Shown here one piece after another: positions 53,004 to 64,000 of a DNA stretch of 64,000 bases (position 1 is its first letter; every line of letters starts with the position of its first letter). The position numbers were made by a program, and so were the translations under genes. Source of the DNA: Hetaerina americana (Eukaryota; Arthropoda; Insecta; Odonata; Calopterygidae). Where the stretch lies: assembly GCA_022747635.1 (NCBI GenBank), contig JAKTNV010000006.1:71277590-71341589 (forward strand), written 5' to 3'. Under the pieces are notes generated by a model, which was given only the letters and a program-made list of their open reading frames with translations, did no database searches and had not been told where the DNA came from.

Positions 53004-56000
53004 GATGGAACATTTTCCATGACAGATTTTATTGAAGCCCTCCATGATCCTGAGGCATTACGATTAACCCGTGCTTATGATGGCAGAGTTTCATTGGACA
53101 TTCATTGTGCGGCTGAAGGAGACTGGTCAATAACTCCAAACAGTCGACTCTCCAAAGACCCTGTGGCAAAGGCTCTGAATCTCCGAATAAACCCACCTCC
53201 ACCCCCTTCATTAGATGCAAACAAAGGGGCAGCTGCCATACCTACTGAAGGATCAGATGCCCTCCTGAGCACTATAATAAGTCCCCTGTTAGTTCCCGCT
53301 GAACTGAAGCAACTCCTAGAGCCCTCTGATGTTGTGGGGAATATTAGGTTCTCCCACCCAACTCTGTATGTCTTTCCAGGAGGACAAGGTGATGCTGCCC
53401 TTTTTGGCATTAACGGGTTCAATATGCTGGTCGATGGTGGTTTTGGAAGAAAGGCATGCTTTTGGGATTTTGCCCGCCATTTAGACAGACTGGATGCTGT
53501 ACTTATAACTCGATTAAATAACAGCAATGCTGGTGGAATTGGTGCTGTTTTGAGGAGGAAGCGCATGGACCTAAGTGGAAGAGTTTATCCTCAAATAGGA
53601 CATTTCTTTTGCAATGTTCCCGCAGTGACTGCAACAGCTAATGGAGATGCAGAGGGCAAGGGTGATGGGAAGAGTGATGTGAAATCTGATGGGAAAGGTG
53701 TTGGAGAACCCTTGACAATAGACTTAAATGATGAAGGTGTAGAAATGGTATCTAATCTGAATTTCCTACGGCTTAAACCACAGGCCTGTTACCGTGATAC
53801 AGATCCAGTAAACCTATATCACAAAGTGGGACACGGTCGATTGGACATGTATGTTCTGAGTCCGGCTCGAGATAGCAGGGAAGTGAAAGAATTCCTCATG
53901 AGGTGGCAAAAAGGTTCCGCTGGATCCACAAAAATTACTAGTGGTGGTGGTTTTGCTTTTCCTTTACATGATCTAGTCTCTATTTGTGCTCTTTTGGTAT
54001 GGCAACCAGCTAGTCCAACTGACCCCATCACCAGGATATTATTCCCAGGTTCAACTCCACAGCACAAAATATTTGAAGGATTGGACAAGCTTCGGCATTT
54101 GGAGTTCCTTCGAACACCCATCTGCACCACAAAAATGCTCTCAACGTCCACGACCAAAGGTAAATCAGCCCAAACAAAAGCATCACCTCCATGGGAGAAG
54201 ACCACACCGTCCAAGAAGGCACCACCCGCCAGCCCTCAAGATATTAAAGTGGCAAAGGCAACGGGGGTACCCGTCCAGCCACCAATGCCCTCCCCTCCTT
54301 CCAAAGCCGGTCCGACCCCGTCCAAGGCCGAGAAAATGGTCAAGGCTGAACCCCCAAAAGCCAAAGCTGAGACCCCAGAAAAGGAGAAGAAGGAAGAAAA
54401 GGTAGTGAAGGAGAAAGTCACAAAAGAGAAGGTGACCAAAGTTGAGACTGTTGAAAAGAAGGAAAAGGTGAAGGAGAAGGTTGTGAAGGAGAAGCTTAAG
54501 ATGGAGAAATCATCATCATTGGAAGATGCCAAAATCAAAGAAGAGAGGTTGATGAAGGAGAAAGCTCTGAGGGAGGAGAAAGCAAAGGAGAAGGCAGCAC
54601 GGGATGAGGAGAGGGCTAAGGAAAAAGCAGCTAGGGAGGAGAAGGAGAAAGAGAAAGCTAAGGAGAAGGCCATGAGAGAAGAAGAGAAAGCCAAAGAAAA
54701 AGCTGCCAGAGAAGAGGAGAGGGCAAAAGAAAAGGCTGCGAGAGAAGAGAGGGAGAAGGAGAAAGCCAAAGAAAAAGCAGCCAGAGAAGAAGAGAGGGCC
54801 AAGGAAAAAGCAGCAAGGGAAGAAGAGAGGGCTAAGGAAAAGGCTGCAAGAGAAGAAAGAGAGAAGGAAAAGATGAAGGAGAGGGCAGCAAGAGCCGAGA
54901 AAGCTAAAGCTCTGGCAGCAGCCAAAACACGAGTTGATACAAAAGGTCCTTCCAGATCTGTAGAACGGAGAAGCAGGGCATCTACTGACAAGAAAATAGA
55001 TGGAGCCCAGAAATCTGGTCCACCGACACCAAAGCGTGAGGCCAGACCAGTATCAAAGGATGCAGCAAAGACACCAGAAGGTGGAAAACCAGACATAAGC
55101 AAGGCTACCTCACCGGCAGGTCCAGTAGCAAAAGCAGCTAAGGCATCAAGACCATCTCCACCAGCACCAAAAAGCACAAAGGAAGCCACTAACAGAAAGG
55201 TTGTGGAATCCAAGTATGCTCATGTGACCTCCAAAGTGTCAGCAACTACTACCACAAGAGCAGCACCTACCAAAGCAGCAAAGCCTGACAAGAAGGCGGC
55301 AGAGAAGCCTACAACTGCTCCTGTAAAGAAAGCTAAACCAGCAGCTAAGGGACCAGGATCACCAGCTAAGTCAGCTACTGCAAAGAGCACGCCTTCAGTT
55401 AAATCTGCTGAAGTGTCCCCAAAAAAAGTAGAAAAACCAGAAGAACCTCAGAAAGAGGGTTCAGAGGTTCCAACAAAGGAAGAACCAGGAGTTCCATCTC
55501 CTCCCGAGGAGGCAAAAGAGCCAGAAATAGAGGCTGCCAAAGATGAAGAAGTCGCAGCTGAACCATTAGTCAATGGAATCGCAACTGAAGCAGAAATTTC
55601 ACCAGTTCAGGTAAAGAAGGAGGAAACTGAAATTGAATCTGAACCTGAAGTAGAGAAAGGTGAGACCACTTCACCAGCAGATGCTTCTGAATCCCCAAAA
55701 GAAGCCGTCAGTGCAGAAGAAGCAGAAGAAGAGGATAAGAAATCATTAGAGGACAAGGAAGAATCAAAGGAAGAACCAGACAGCCTAGAAGAGGCAGAGC
55801 CAAAGGAAGAGGAAGTATCTGAAGAAAAAGTAAAGGCTAGGGAAGATGAGGAAGGTGATGATGATGGTGGATTGATCAGTGAGGAAGCTGTCCCTGAAGA
55901 GGAGATAGATCAAAAGAAATCCCTCAAAGCTGAGCTTGACTTTGCTCGTGGAGGACCTGAAAAGGAAAGCTTGGATGAGGGTGATGAAGAGATGGAAGAA

Positions 56001-59000
56001 GAGGAGGAGGAGGAAGAAGAGGATGAGGATTATTTGGTCATAGAAAAGGAGGAGGTCACAGAGGGGTCTCTAAGAGAACAAGAGAGTGTGGAGTCTCACC
56101 TGCCACAAGATATGCCAGAAGCAGCAGCAGCATATGAAGAAGAGGAAGATGAAGAACTTAAAAAGCACCTTGATGAAGAAGAATCAGAAAAGGACAAGAA
56201 AAAAGAAGCAGAAGAGGAAGAGGAGGAGATGAAAAAGGATGAAGAGGAAGTCGAAGCAGAGGATGAGGAGGAAGAAGAGGATGAGGGAATAGGTCTCAAA
56301 GGAGAACAAGCAGATGAAGACCAAGGGAAAGAGGATAGTGAAGAGGAGGAAAAAGAAGATTCAGTTGAAAGAATACAGAATGATATCAAGATGGGTGTGA
56401 TGATGCCCGAATACAGAGAGCAGTTAGCAGAAGAAATCCAAGAGATAATTACATCTGCCAAGGAAATAGTTATATCTAAAGAAGAAGCTGGTGCAACAAA
56501 GGAACAAGATATTGACCAAGGAGTTCAGGAAGAGGAGGATGAAGAGGAAAAACTAGACCTATCTTCAGAGAAAACAAAAGATAAGGTAACTCCTGAGGGA
56601 GAATATGAGGAAGAAGAAGACCAAAAACAGGAAGAGAGGGTTTCTGGGCCTGCACCTGGTACAGGGCCAGGAGAAGAAACTACAACAAAGAGCCAGCCAG
56701 ATGAGAGGCTAGAATCTGCAGCCACAACAGCACCAACTCTACCTGAGGATGAGAAGGCTCCAATCTTACCAGAAGAAGAAAGGGTAGTTGAAGAGATCAA
56801 AGAGGAAGAGGTGAAATTAGAGGAATCAAAGGAGAAGGAAGGAGAGGAAGAAGAGGGTAAGGAGATTGAGGGAGAAGCAGAGGAGGGAGAGAAGGACATT
56901 GGTGAGGGTGCTCCAAAAGTAATTACAGCCGCACCAACACCACCACCTCCAGTCCAAATGGCACCACAGCAGGCTGCGGTGCCACCAATGGCTCTGGAAA
57001 CTGGTGCAAGGCCACTTTTAACAGCCCACCACCAACGGCTCCAACAGCACCAGAGGGAAATTGTGAAAACCCCTGATGAGGTAGCAGATCTACCAGTGCA
57101 TGAAGAGGCTGATGCAGCTGCCTATGATGGTTTCCCTAGGGGACGAAGGGATGAAGATGGGAAGGAAGAAAAGAAGGAAGAGGCTAGTGAGGATGAAGAA
57201 GGTGAAGAGGAGAAGGTAGACAAGGAAAAAGTTGTTGAAGTTGAGATCAAGATGGGAGTTAGTGAAGAAAAGGAAGAAATAAAAGAACAGTTGAAAGAGA
57301 CTACACCAGAAAAAGCAGAGAAGAAAGAACAAATACCTGAACAGGAAGTAGAGGCTAAAGACTTAAAACCTTCTGAAGTGGCTGTGAAAGAAGAGAGTAA
57401 AGAAGTTGTGATAGATGATGAAACAAGGAAGACAATGGAACAAGTGGCTGTGATAGAAAAAGAAGATGAAAAGGTAGAAGCTGTAGTTATTAAGGAGGAT
57501 GTTGAGAGAAAGGAAACAATGGCTGTGAAAGAGAAGGCTGATGAGATAGTGCCAGAGGAGAAAGGAGAGGAGAAACCACAAACAAAAGAAATAAAGGAAG
57601 AGGGAAAAGAGGAAGAAATCAAAGAAGTAGAAGAAGAAAAGGAAGAGCTCAAAGATGCACCTGAAAAAATTGAGAAGGAAGTTGAGGAGAAACACGAGGT
57701 AAAGTTAGAAGAAAAAGAGGCAATTGAAACACAAGAAAAGGCAGGTGAAGAAGAGATTCAGGCAGAACAGGAGGAAGAAGTGAGAAAAGAAGTTCCCTTG
57801 GACAAGAAAGAAAAAATCGTGACAGAAGAAGAAGAGGGTGAGACTGTAAGTGACAAGGTAATAAAAGAAGCAGCACCATTATTGGAAGAGAAAGTTGATC
57901 ATGTTCCAAGTAAAAGAGAAGACAAATCGACAGAGCAGACAGAAATTGAGGAAGGATTGCCCTTGGAAGAAGAAAAAATTGAAGGAATAGTTACAGAAGC
58001 TATAGAAACAGCAATCAGTCCGGTGCAAGAGAAATCAGACCTAGAAGAAAGCAAACAAGAGCTTGCTAAGGAAGCAAAGATAACTGAAAAACAAGAGGTG
58101 GAAAAGGAAAGTGAGACTATAGTAGAAAAAGATGATGAAAAAATAGTTCCAGAGGCAGGAAAAGAAATAACAAAGGAGGGTGATGATAGTGAGAAGAAAG
58201 TTGAAGAGAAAGTGTCCAAGGAAGTAGTTGAGGCAAAGGAAGAATTACAGGAAGAAAAAGATGATGACACATCCAAAGAGATGAAGGATGAAGAAAGTAA
58301 GGAAAGGGATGGTAAGAAGAAAGAAGACTTGGAGGACCATATTGTGAAGGATGAAGCAGAAGAAAAAAAACCTTTGACTGAAAAGATCCAAGAAACAATT
58401 GAGGAAGTTAAAAAAGAGGTGGCAAAGATGGCAGAGGATGTGGAGGAAAAGGTTGAAGAAGTCAAGGAAGACATGGCGAAGGAATTACAAGCTGTCGAAG
58501 AGAAAGTGGCTGAAAAAATGGAAAAAATCGAAAAAGGCCTTACAGAGCAGTTGGTGGATGAGGAGAAGCATTTGGTCAAGGAATCCAAAGAAAAGATGGA
58601 AATGATGACAGAGAAAGTTGAAGAAACAACCGAAGACATTTTGGAAAAGATAGAAGAAGCTAAAGACAAAGTTGTAGAAGCAGAAGATAAGGCTTATGAG
58701 GCAGCAGAAGAAGTCAAAGGGAAAATTGAAAAGGCAAAAGACCAGGTGGCTGGTTTCTTTGATGGCATGAAAGAATCACTTGCATCTGCATTTAAGGCAA
58801 AAACAGAAGAGAAAGACCTTGTTGAGGAAAAACATGCAGTAGAAAAGGAGAAGGAAATCGTTGAGAAAAAGACTGACAAGGAAGATATTATAAAGGAGGT
58901 CAAAGAAAAGGATGAGAAGGTGGAAGACGCTGAGGATGCTGCGAAAGTTCCAGAAAAAGCAGAGATTGAAGAATCGGAGAAGAAAGACATAGCACCTACT

Positions 59001-62000
59001 CAGGAAGAGGAGACAGGCACCATGCTCAGTGATAAGTTGGACGAAGGAGAAAAGCAAAGTGTGAAGGAAGAGAAAGAAGATGCAGATGAAATCAAAGCAG
59101 AAACCAAAGAAAAAGAAGACACCGAAGAAATTGAAACTACAAAGGAGAAACATCTTTTTGAGGATGTCAAGGAAAAGGTAGAAAAAGTTATTGAGAAAGT
59201 AGAAGATCATATGAAAACCACTAAAGAAGTTTCTGATCAAGTAAAGGAAGAAGGTAAGACTGAAGAATCAAAAGTGGACCTAGCTATAGTAGATGATACC
59301 CTGAAGGATGACTCCACAGTAAAGGAAGCTAAATCAGATATGGAAATGCAAATAAAAGAAATTAAGGGAAAAGAAGAAGTTGCAACAGAGGGAGAAGAAG
59401 AAATAAGTGTAAAAGACATAAGAGAGGAATCTGAAGTCCAAGAAAAGGTTGAGACTTCCAAAGTGACAGAGGATGCCAAAAAAGAGGTTGCTGAAGAAGT
59501 AGAGGAAGAAGTTGTATCAAAGAGAATGGAACCTAGAGAAATGGAAACAAAAGCTGAAAAGGAGGTAGCAGCCCCAGAAGAAACAATAAGTGAAAAGCCA
59601 GATTTAAAAGAAGAAGAAAAAGTTGATAAGGAAAAGGATACACTGGATAAACAAGAAGAAACAGAAAAGACCAAAGTCAAAGAAGGGGAACAGGATAAAA
59701 TAGATGTGACAGCAGTGATAGAAGATAAGGAAAAGGAGGAAGAGTTAGATAAGGTGGATTCAAAGAAGGAAACTGTTCTAGAAAAGGGAGAAGTAAAGGA
59801 GGAAGAACATGAGGGGGAGGGAAAAGTGAAGGATGATGGAGAAGAAAGAGAGGACCTGGAAGAAAAGGTATTAACAGAGGAGATAGAAGCTAAGAAGCAT
59901 GAAGAGGAAGCAGATGTTACAAAGAATGTAGAAATAATGGAGAAAAGGGATTTGAGGGAGGAGGAAGAAGTAAAGGAGAAAGAAATACAAAAAAAAGATG
60001 TGAAAGAAGAGGATATAATGGCTAAAGAAGTAAAAGACACAGTAGAAATGGAAAAGAAAGAAAAAGAAATTGAAAAAACAGAAGTGCAGGAGAAGATAGA
60101 AGTAAAGGAGAAGATAGAGGTGGAAGAGAAGGTAAAAGAGACGATGGCAGAAGTGCAAGAGAAGGTAGAAAAAGAAGTGGAGGTAGTAGAAAAGGAGGAG
60201 ATAGAAGTAGAAGAGAAGATAGATGAGAAGGAGAAGGTGGAAGAGAAAGAGAAGGCAGAAGTACAGGAAAAGGTAGAAGAAAAAGAGAAGGAAGAAGAAC
60301 AGGAAAAGGTAGAAGCAAAGGAGAAGGATGAAGTAAAGGAGAAGGAAGAAGAAAAGGAAAAGGTAGAAGTAAAGGAGAAGGTAGAAGTAAAGGAGAAGGT
60401 AGAAGTAAAGGAGAAGGAAGAAGAAAAGGTAAAGGTAGAAGAAAATGATAAGGTAGAAGTAAAGGAGAAGGAAGAAGTAAAGGAGAAGGAAGAAGTAAAG
60501 GAGAAGGTAGAAGTAAAGGAGAAGGAAGAAGAAAAGGTAAAGGTAGAAGAAAAGGAGAAGGTAGAAGTAAAGGAGAAGGAAGAAGTAAAGGAGAAGGAAG
60601 AAGAAAAGGTAAAGGTGGAAGAAAAAGAAAAGGCAGAAGTAGAGGAGAAGATAGATGAAAAAGAGAAGGTAGAAAAAGAGGAGAAGGTTGAAGAAAAAGA
60701 AAAGGCACCAGAAAAGGCTAAAGAAAAAGAAAAGGAAGAAGAAAAGGTAGAAGGAAAAGAGAAGGAAGAAGTAGATGCAAAGACAGAAGAAAAAGAGAAG
60801 GCAGAAGTAGAGGTGAAGGTAGATGAGAAAGAAGCTGAAGAAAAAGTAGAGGAAAAAGAAATGGCAGAAGGAGAGGAGCAGGTAGAAAAGAAAGAGAAGA
60901 CAGAAGAAAAAGAGAAGGAAGAAGTGAAGGAAAAGGCAGAAGAAAAGGCTCAGGTTAAGAAGGAGATAGAAGAAAAGGATAATGCAGAAGTGCAGGGGAA
61001 GGTAGAAGAAGAACCAGAGAAGACAAAAAGAGAGGTGAAGGAAGAAATAACGGAAAAGGCAGAAGTACAGGAGAAACACGAAGTAGAGATGCCAAAGGAG
61101 GCGATAGAAAAGGAAGATGTTGAAAAGGGAGAAAAACTTGAGGGTAAGAAAATTGTAGAAAAGACAGAATTAGATGAGAAAGTAAACTTGAAAGATTCAG
61201 AAGAAGAAATGGAGAAGGAAGAAACACAGGAAAAAGTAGATGTGACAAAGGAAGCCGTTGAGAAAGATGATAGGGTGCCAAAGAAAATGGATGAAGAAAA
61301 AGAAGAGACCAAAGATACAACAGAGGAGAAGCCTAAGAAGGAAGAAGTAAAGGAAAAAGAGTTAATACCAGAAAAGTTAGAACCAGAAGAAGTGAAAGAG
61401 GTGGCGGAGAGAGATATCCAACCATTTGATGATGAAAAAGTGCATGAAGATCAAGCTAAATCTCCAGCTATATCACCTAAAGCCGCTTCACCTACAAAGG
61501 ACGATACTTCAAGCAAAGAAGATCAGAAAGTTTCTCCTGAATCACCAGTGGAAAAGAAGGTTGATGATATTGACTCAGGGATGGAAGATAAGCTAGCCGC
61601 ACTGCCTAAGGAAGGAGATGATAAGACGGCAGTTCAAACTACATCTCCAACAATGGAGGTAAAATCAATTTCAAAATTAGATGAAATAATCAAGGGAGGA
61701 GAGTCAACAACTGGGGAGGAAGCCACCCATAAGTCTCCAATACATGAAGACAAAGATATAAGAGAGGAGAAAGGTATACATGAAGAGAAAGAAAAGGATA
61801 AGGGTGATACAGAGAAGGAAGTGGCCAAAGAAAGCAAAGATAAGGATGAATCAAAGCAAGAAATTTCAAAGGAAGCAGAGGACAAAGTTGTACAAGCTGA
61901 AGAACCTCTGAAAGCATCAGAAATTGAGGTCAAAGGTACTACAGAGTTGCAGCTCACAGAAGGGGAGTCTAAAATCATCCCAGGGTCAGAAGTAGATGAA

Positions 62001-64000
62001 GATGCAGCAGCTGAAGAGGGAGAAATTTCTAAAGGAGATATATCAGATGGTGAAGATGAAAAGAAAGAAATTCTTGAAAAACATGAAATGGAGGAAAGGG
62101 AAACAGATGCTTCTAAATATCAAAAACAAGCCTCCCCAGAACTAAAGGCCATTATAGATGATGACAAGGGTGCTGAGTTGCCTCAATCTGGTCAAATAGA
62201 GTCAGATATCGAAGTGCAAAAAGAAGATGTAACCCATGGAGAGGAGGAGCTTAAATTTCTATCTAAGTCAGTAGACAAGTTACAAGAAGAGAAAGAAAAG
62301 CTAAGAAAGGAGGTAGAAAAAAGTTCAACATCAACAATGGACTATATGGCAGAACTGGCCTCAAAAGCTGAAAAACTTATAAAGGACAATAAAGCTTTGC
62401 TAACAGGAGTGGAGACATCATCTAGACTAGTAAATGGTGAAGCAGAAAAGAAAGATGCTAGTGCTTCAAAATCTCCATCAGAAAAGAGCATTTCACCTAA
62501 AGATGGAAGCCCTCAGAGTATTTCACCAGTAACTGAAAAACAGGATAAGTCTACCATTGATACATCAAAAGGAAAACCTCCATCTCCTTCATCACCCACC
62601 TTAAAAACAGAGTCTATTGAGGATATAACAAAATCAAAAACACTGCCAACTGAACAAAAAGATGCATTAACAGATACCTCTACAGGGGAACCTAAATCAG
62701 TCACACCAACAAGTGAAAAGGTATCACCAGTCAAGGATAAAGCATCACCAATAACTGCAGAAGAAGTTGAAGAGAAACTCTCAGAACACCATGCAACAGA
62801 AAAGGCTCCATCTGAAAAAAGTCTTTCTCCAAAAGAAGGGAAATCTAGGAGTATCACACCAACATCAGACAAAGATGCTAAGATAACAGAGGAATCTACA
62901 AAGGTGGAGGAGAGTGGTGAAAAGGCTTTAACAGAAAAAAGCCTTTCCCCTAAAGAAGGGAAATCAAGAAGCTTGACACCAACATCTGATTTGGGTGATA
63001 AGCACACAGAAGATATTTTGAAAGCAGATGATTTTATTGCAGAGAAGGCAGTATCAGAAAAAAGTCTTTCGCCTAAAGATGGAAAATCCAGGAGTATAAC
63101 ACCATCTTCTGATAAAGATGAAAAGGCTGCAATGGATACCTTAAAATCAGATGATATGTTGGAAGGTCAAAAAGCATCTGAATCACCTAAATCAGCCGAC
63201 CAATCTCGAAGCATTAGTCCATTATCAGACAAGGACTCAAAACTCCACGTAGACATGGGACAGACTGAAGATAAGCTATCAGATAAAAGTATTTCACCCA
63301 AAGAGGGTAAATCAAGAAGCATAACACCAGGGTCAGAAAAGGGTGATGAAGTTCCTTTAGTACCTGGAAAAGCTGATGATAAGGAGTCAATAACACCAGA
63401 GAAGTGCCCATCTCCAAAAGATGACAAATCAAGAAGCATTACTCCCTCTTCTGACAAAGGTGATAAGTCACCAGAAAATGTAACAAAAGCTACCATCACT
63501 GAAGCTGCACTTTCAACAAGCATGACAACTAAAACAGATACTTCAAAATCAATATCACCAGATCAAACTTCTTCCCCACCAGACATTAGTGACTTGGCCA
63601 GTTCAGTAACTGAGTCAACTGTGAAAGAAGTGAAAGATACTCAAATTAAGTCCACAGGATCACCAAGCCCAAGTGAAAAACCATCATCACCTTTTGAGGC
63701 AAAGATCAAATCTATATCTCCACCCACAAGTTATACAGATGTCTTAGACAAGTTGCAAGACTCCTCAGAAACTGCACATGTGGTTACAGAGAAAATAGAA
63801 ACCAGCAAGGTTGAAACCATCAGCCGGAAGTCACCACAAGAAAAAGGTGAAACCATGTTAACAGGAGAAGTTACAGAAGTTAAATCCTCAAAAACACCTT
63901 CGCCAGCACCTTTATCAACTGAGGATGAAACAAGAGCAGCTGGAGAGATAGATGATGATGATGTAGACCTGGAAGAGTTCAGAGAGGCTGAAGAAGAGGA
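53004..64000 (+). CDS. futsch: futsch/MAP1 homologue, giant exon (partial, runs off the window)
   Basis: One frame stays open for about 3,665 codons from the acceptor ctgctctttcag|GATGGA to the last base. Residues 1 to about 370 finish the conserved MAP1 N-terminal domain: DGTFSMTDFIEALHDP, SLDIHCAAEGDW, then VVGNIRFSHPTLYVFPGGQG, DAALFGINGFNMLVDGGFGR and KACFWDFARHLDRLDAVL (about 53328-53530), then YPQIGHFFCNVPA, GRLDMYVLSPARDSREVKEF, ALLVWQPASPTDPITRILFP and LRHLEFLRTP. After this come a Pro/Lys linker, KEK-rich basic repeats (about 54380-54520), an ER/K helix (54540-54930), an Ala/Lys/Pro stretch, acidic Glu blocks (55440-56900) with DYLVIEKEE (56028) and KTPDEVADLPVHEE (about 57062), more Glu/Lys-rich sequence, a hexapeptide minisatellite (60080-60960) and Ser-Pro repeats (62455-63470). 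Drosophila Futsch likewise has an extremely large repeat exon. The light-chain end is outside the window. No stop or frameshift is seen. Confidence 0.95.
54540..54930 (+). other. ER/K-type single alpha-helix region within the giant futsch exon
   Basis: About 125 residues consist almost only of Glu, Lys, Arg and Ala in units such as REEERAKEKAA and REEREKEKAKEKAA. Alternating blocks of acidic and basic residues about four apart are the pattern of stable single alpha-helices. This reads as a rigid spacer between the conserved N-terminal domain and the acidic region. The structural role is inferred from composition. Confidence 0.7.
58399..58830 (+). other. LEA-like amphipathic helical segment in futsch exon
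   Basis: Here the Lys-Glu sequence gains regularly spaced hydrophobics, for example EDVEEKVEEVKEDMAKELQA, EDILEKIEEAKDKVVEAEDK and AKDQVAGFFDGMKESLASAF. The pattern resembles late-embryogenesis-abundant or apolipoprotein-like amphipathic helices and stands out from the plain charged repeats on either side. Function unknown; the resemblance is compositional only. Confidence 0.55.
60080..60960 (+). repeat. Coding minisatellite: Lys-Glu hexapeptide repeats in futsch
   Basis: An 18-bp unit close to gtagaagtaaaggagaag (VEVKEK) is repeated with variants KEEVKEK, KEEEKVKVEEKEK and KVEEKEK. Several units are exactly identical in tandem around 60358-60420. A larger unit that includes KEEEKVKVEE recurs at about 60420, 60530 and 60610. 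All units keep the reading frame. This is typical of the microtubule-binding Lys-Glu repeats of MAP1 proteins and is likely to vary in copy number. Confidence 0.9.
62455..63470 (+). repeat. Ser-Pro phospho-type repeats, about 40 residues each, in futsch
   Basis: A motif like EKSLSPKEGKSRSITPTSDK recurs at about 62478 (diverged), 62811, 62931, 63054, 63176 (diverged), 63279 and 63397, a spacing near 120 bp. Each unit carries S-P and T-P or S-P sites inside a basic context, as expected of proline-directed kinase targets. Drosophila Futsch also has tandem Ser-Pro/Lys repeats of similar length. Whether the two arrays are homologous or arose separately cannot be judged here. Confidence 0.85.

Noticed and set aside
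54236..63523. Long minus-strand Ser/Leu/Phe-rich open frames under the giant exon
   Set aside because: They are antisense shadows of Glu/Lys/Ala-rich codons (GAA, AAG, GAG have few complementary stops) and have no domain content of their own.

Overview
The window is animal nuclear DNA, almost certainly from an arthropod and probably an insect. It is AT-rich and gene-poor, with long introns and decayed transposons. The only host gene I can support is the insect MAP1 homologue (futsch, the microtubule-associated protein 1A/1B orthologue) on the + strand. I cannot name the species. From memory, the 3' end of the CR1-like elements (GTGGCTTGC motif) recalls elements of grasshoppers and relatives, but that is weak evidence.

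Layout. Bases 1-34385 contain no supported host exon. They hold a mariner pseudogene (4.7-5.3 kb, minus), two 5'-truncated copies of one CR1/Jockey-group retrotransposon (6.1-7.1 kb and 18.1-20.1 kb), a reverse transcriptase scrap (13.2 kb), two copies of a short tRNA-like element flanked by inverted repeats (11.3 and 23.5 kb), a large palindrome (21.3 kb), other hairpins, and several GC-rich islands. This stretch is either upstream intron of futsch or intergenic; the first coding exon of the protein was not found. Bases 34386-34484 are a 99-bp futsch exon, followed by a 14.6-kb intron. That intron carries a nearly intact RTE-type LINE in the + orientation, flanked on both sides by (TA)n, plus a 1.5-kb GC-rich and purine-rich island and a second mariner pseudogene. 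Bases 49059-49231 are the next exon, followed by a 3.8-kb intron. From 53004 to the end of the window one uninterrupted exon of about 11 kb encodes the rest of the conserved N-terminal domain and most of the huge charged repeat region. The C-terminal light-chain part lies beyond base 64000.

How it fits together. The three exons join in frame (junction phases 1 and 0) to give about 3,755 residues, open at both ends. The joined protein reads through a conserved MAP1 N-terminal domain, a Lys-rich stretch, an ER/K-type helix, Glu-rich acidic blocks with conserved MAP1 motifs, a LEA-like amphipathic helix, a Lys-Glu hexapeptide minisatellite, and Ser-Pro phospho-type repeats. Everything else of note is mobile-element biology or non-coding structure. 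I found no CRISPR, operon, rRNA gene or clearly functional tRNA gene. Most long antisense reading frames under the giant exon are shadows of its purine-rich codons.
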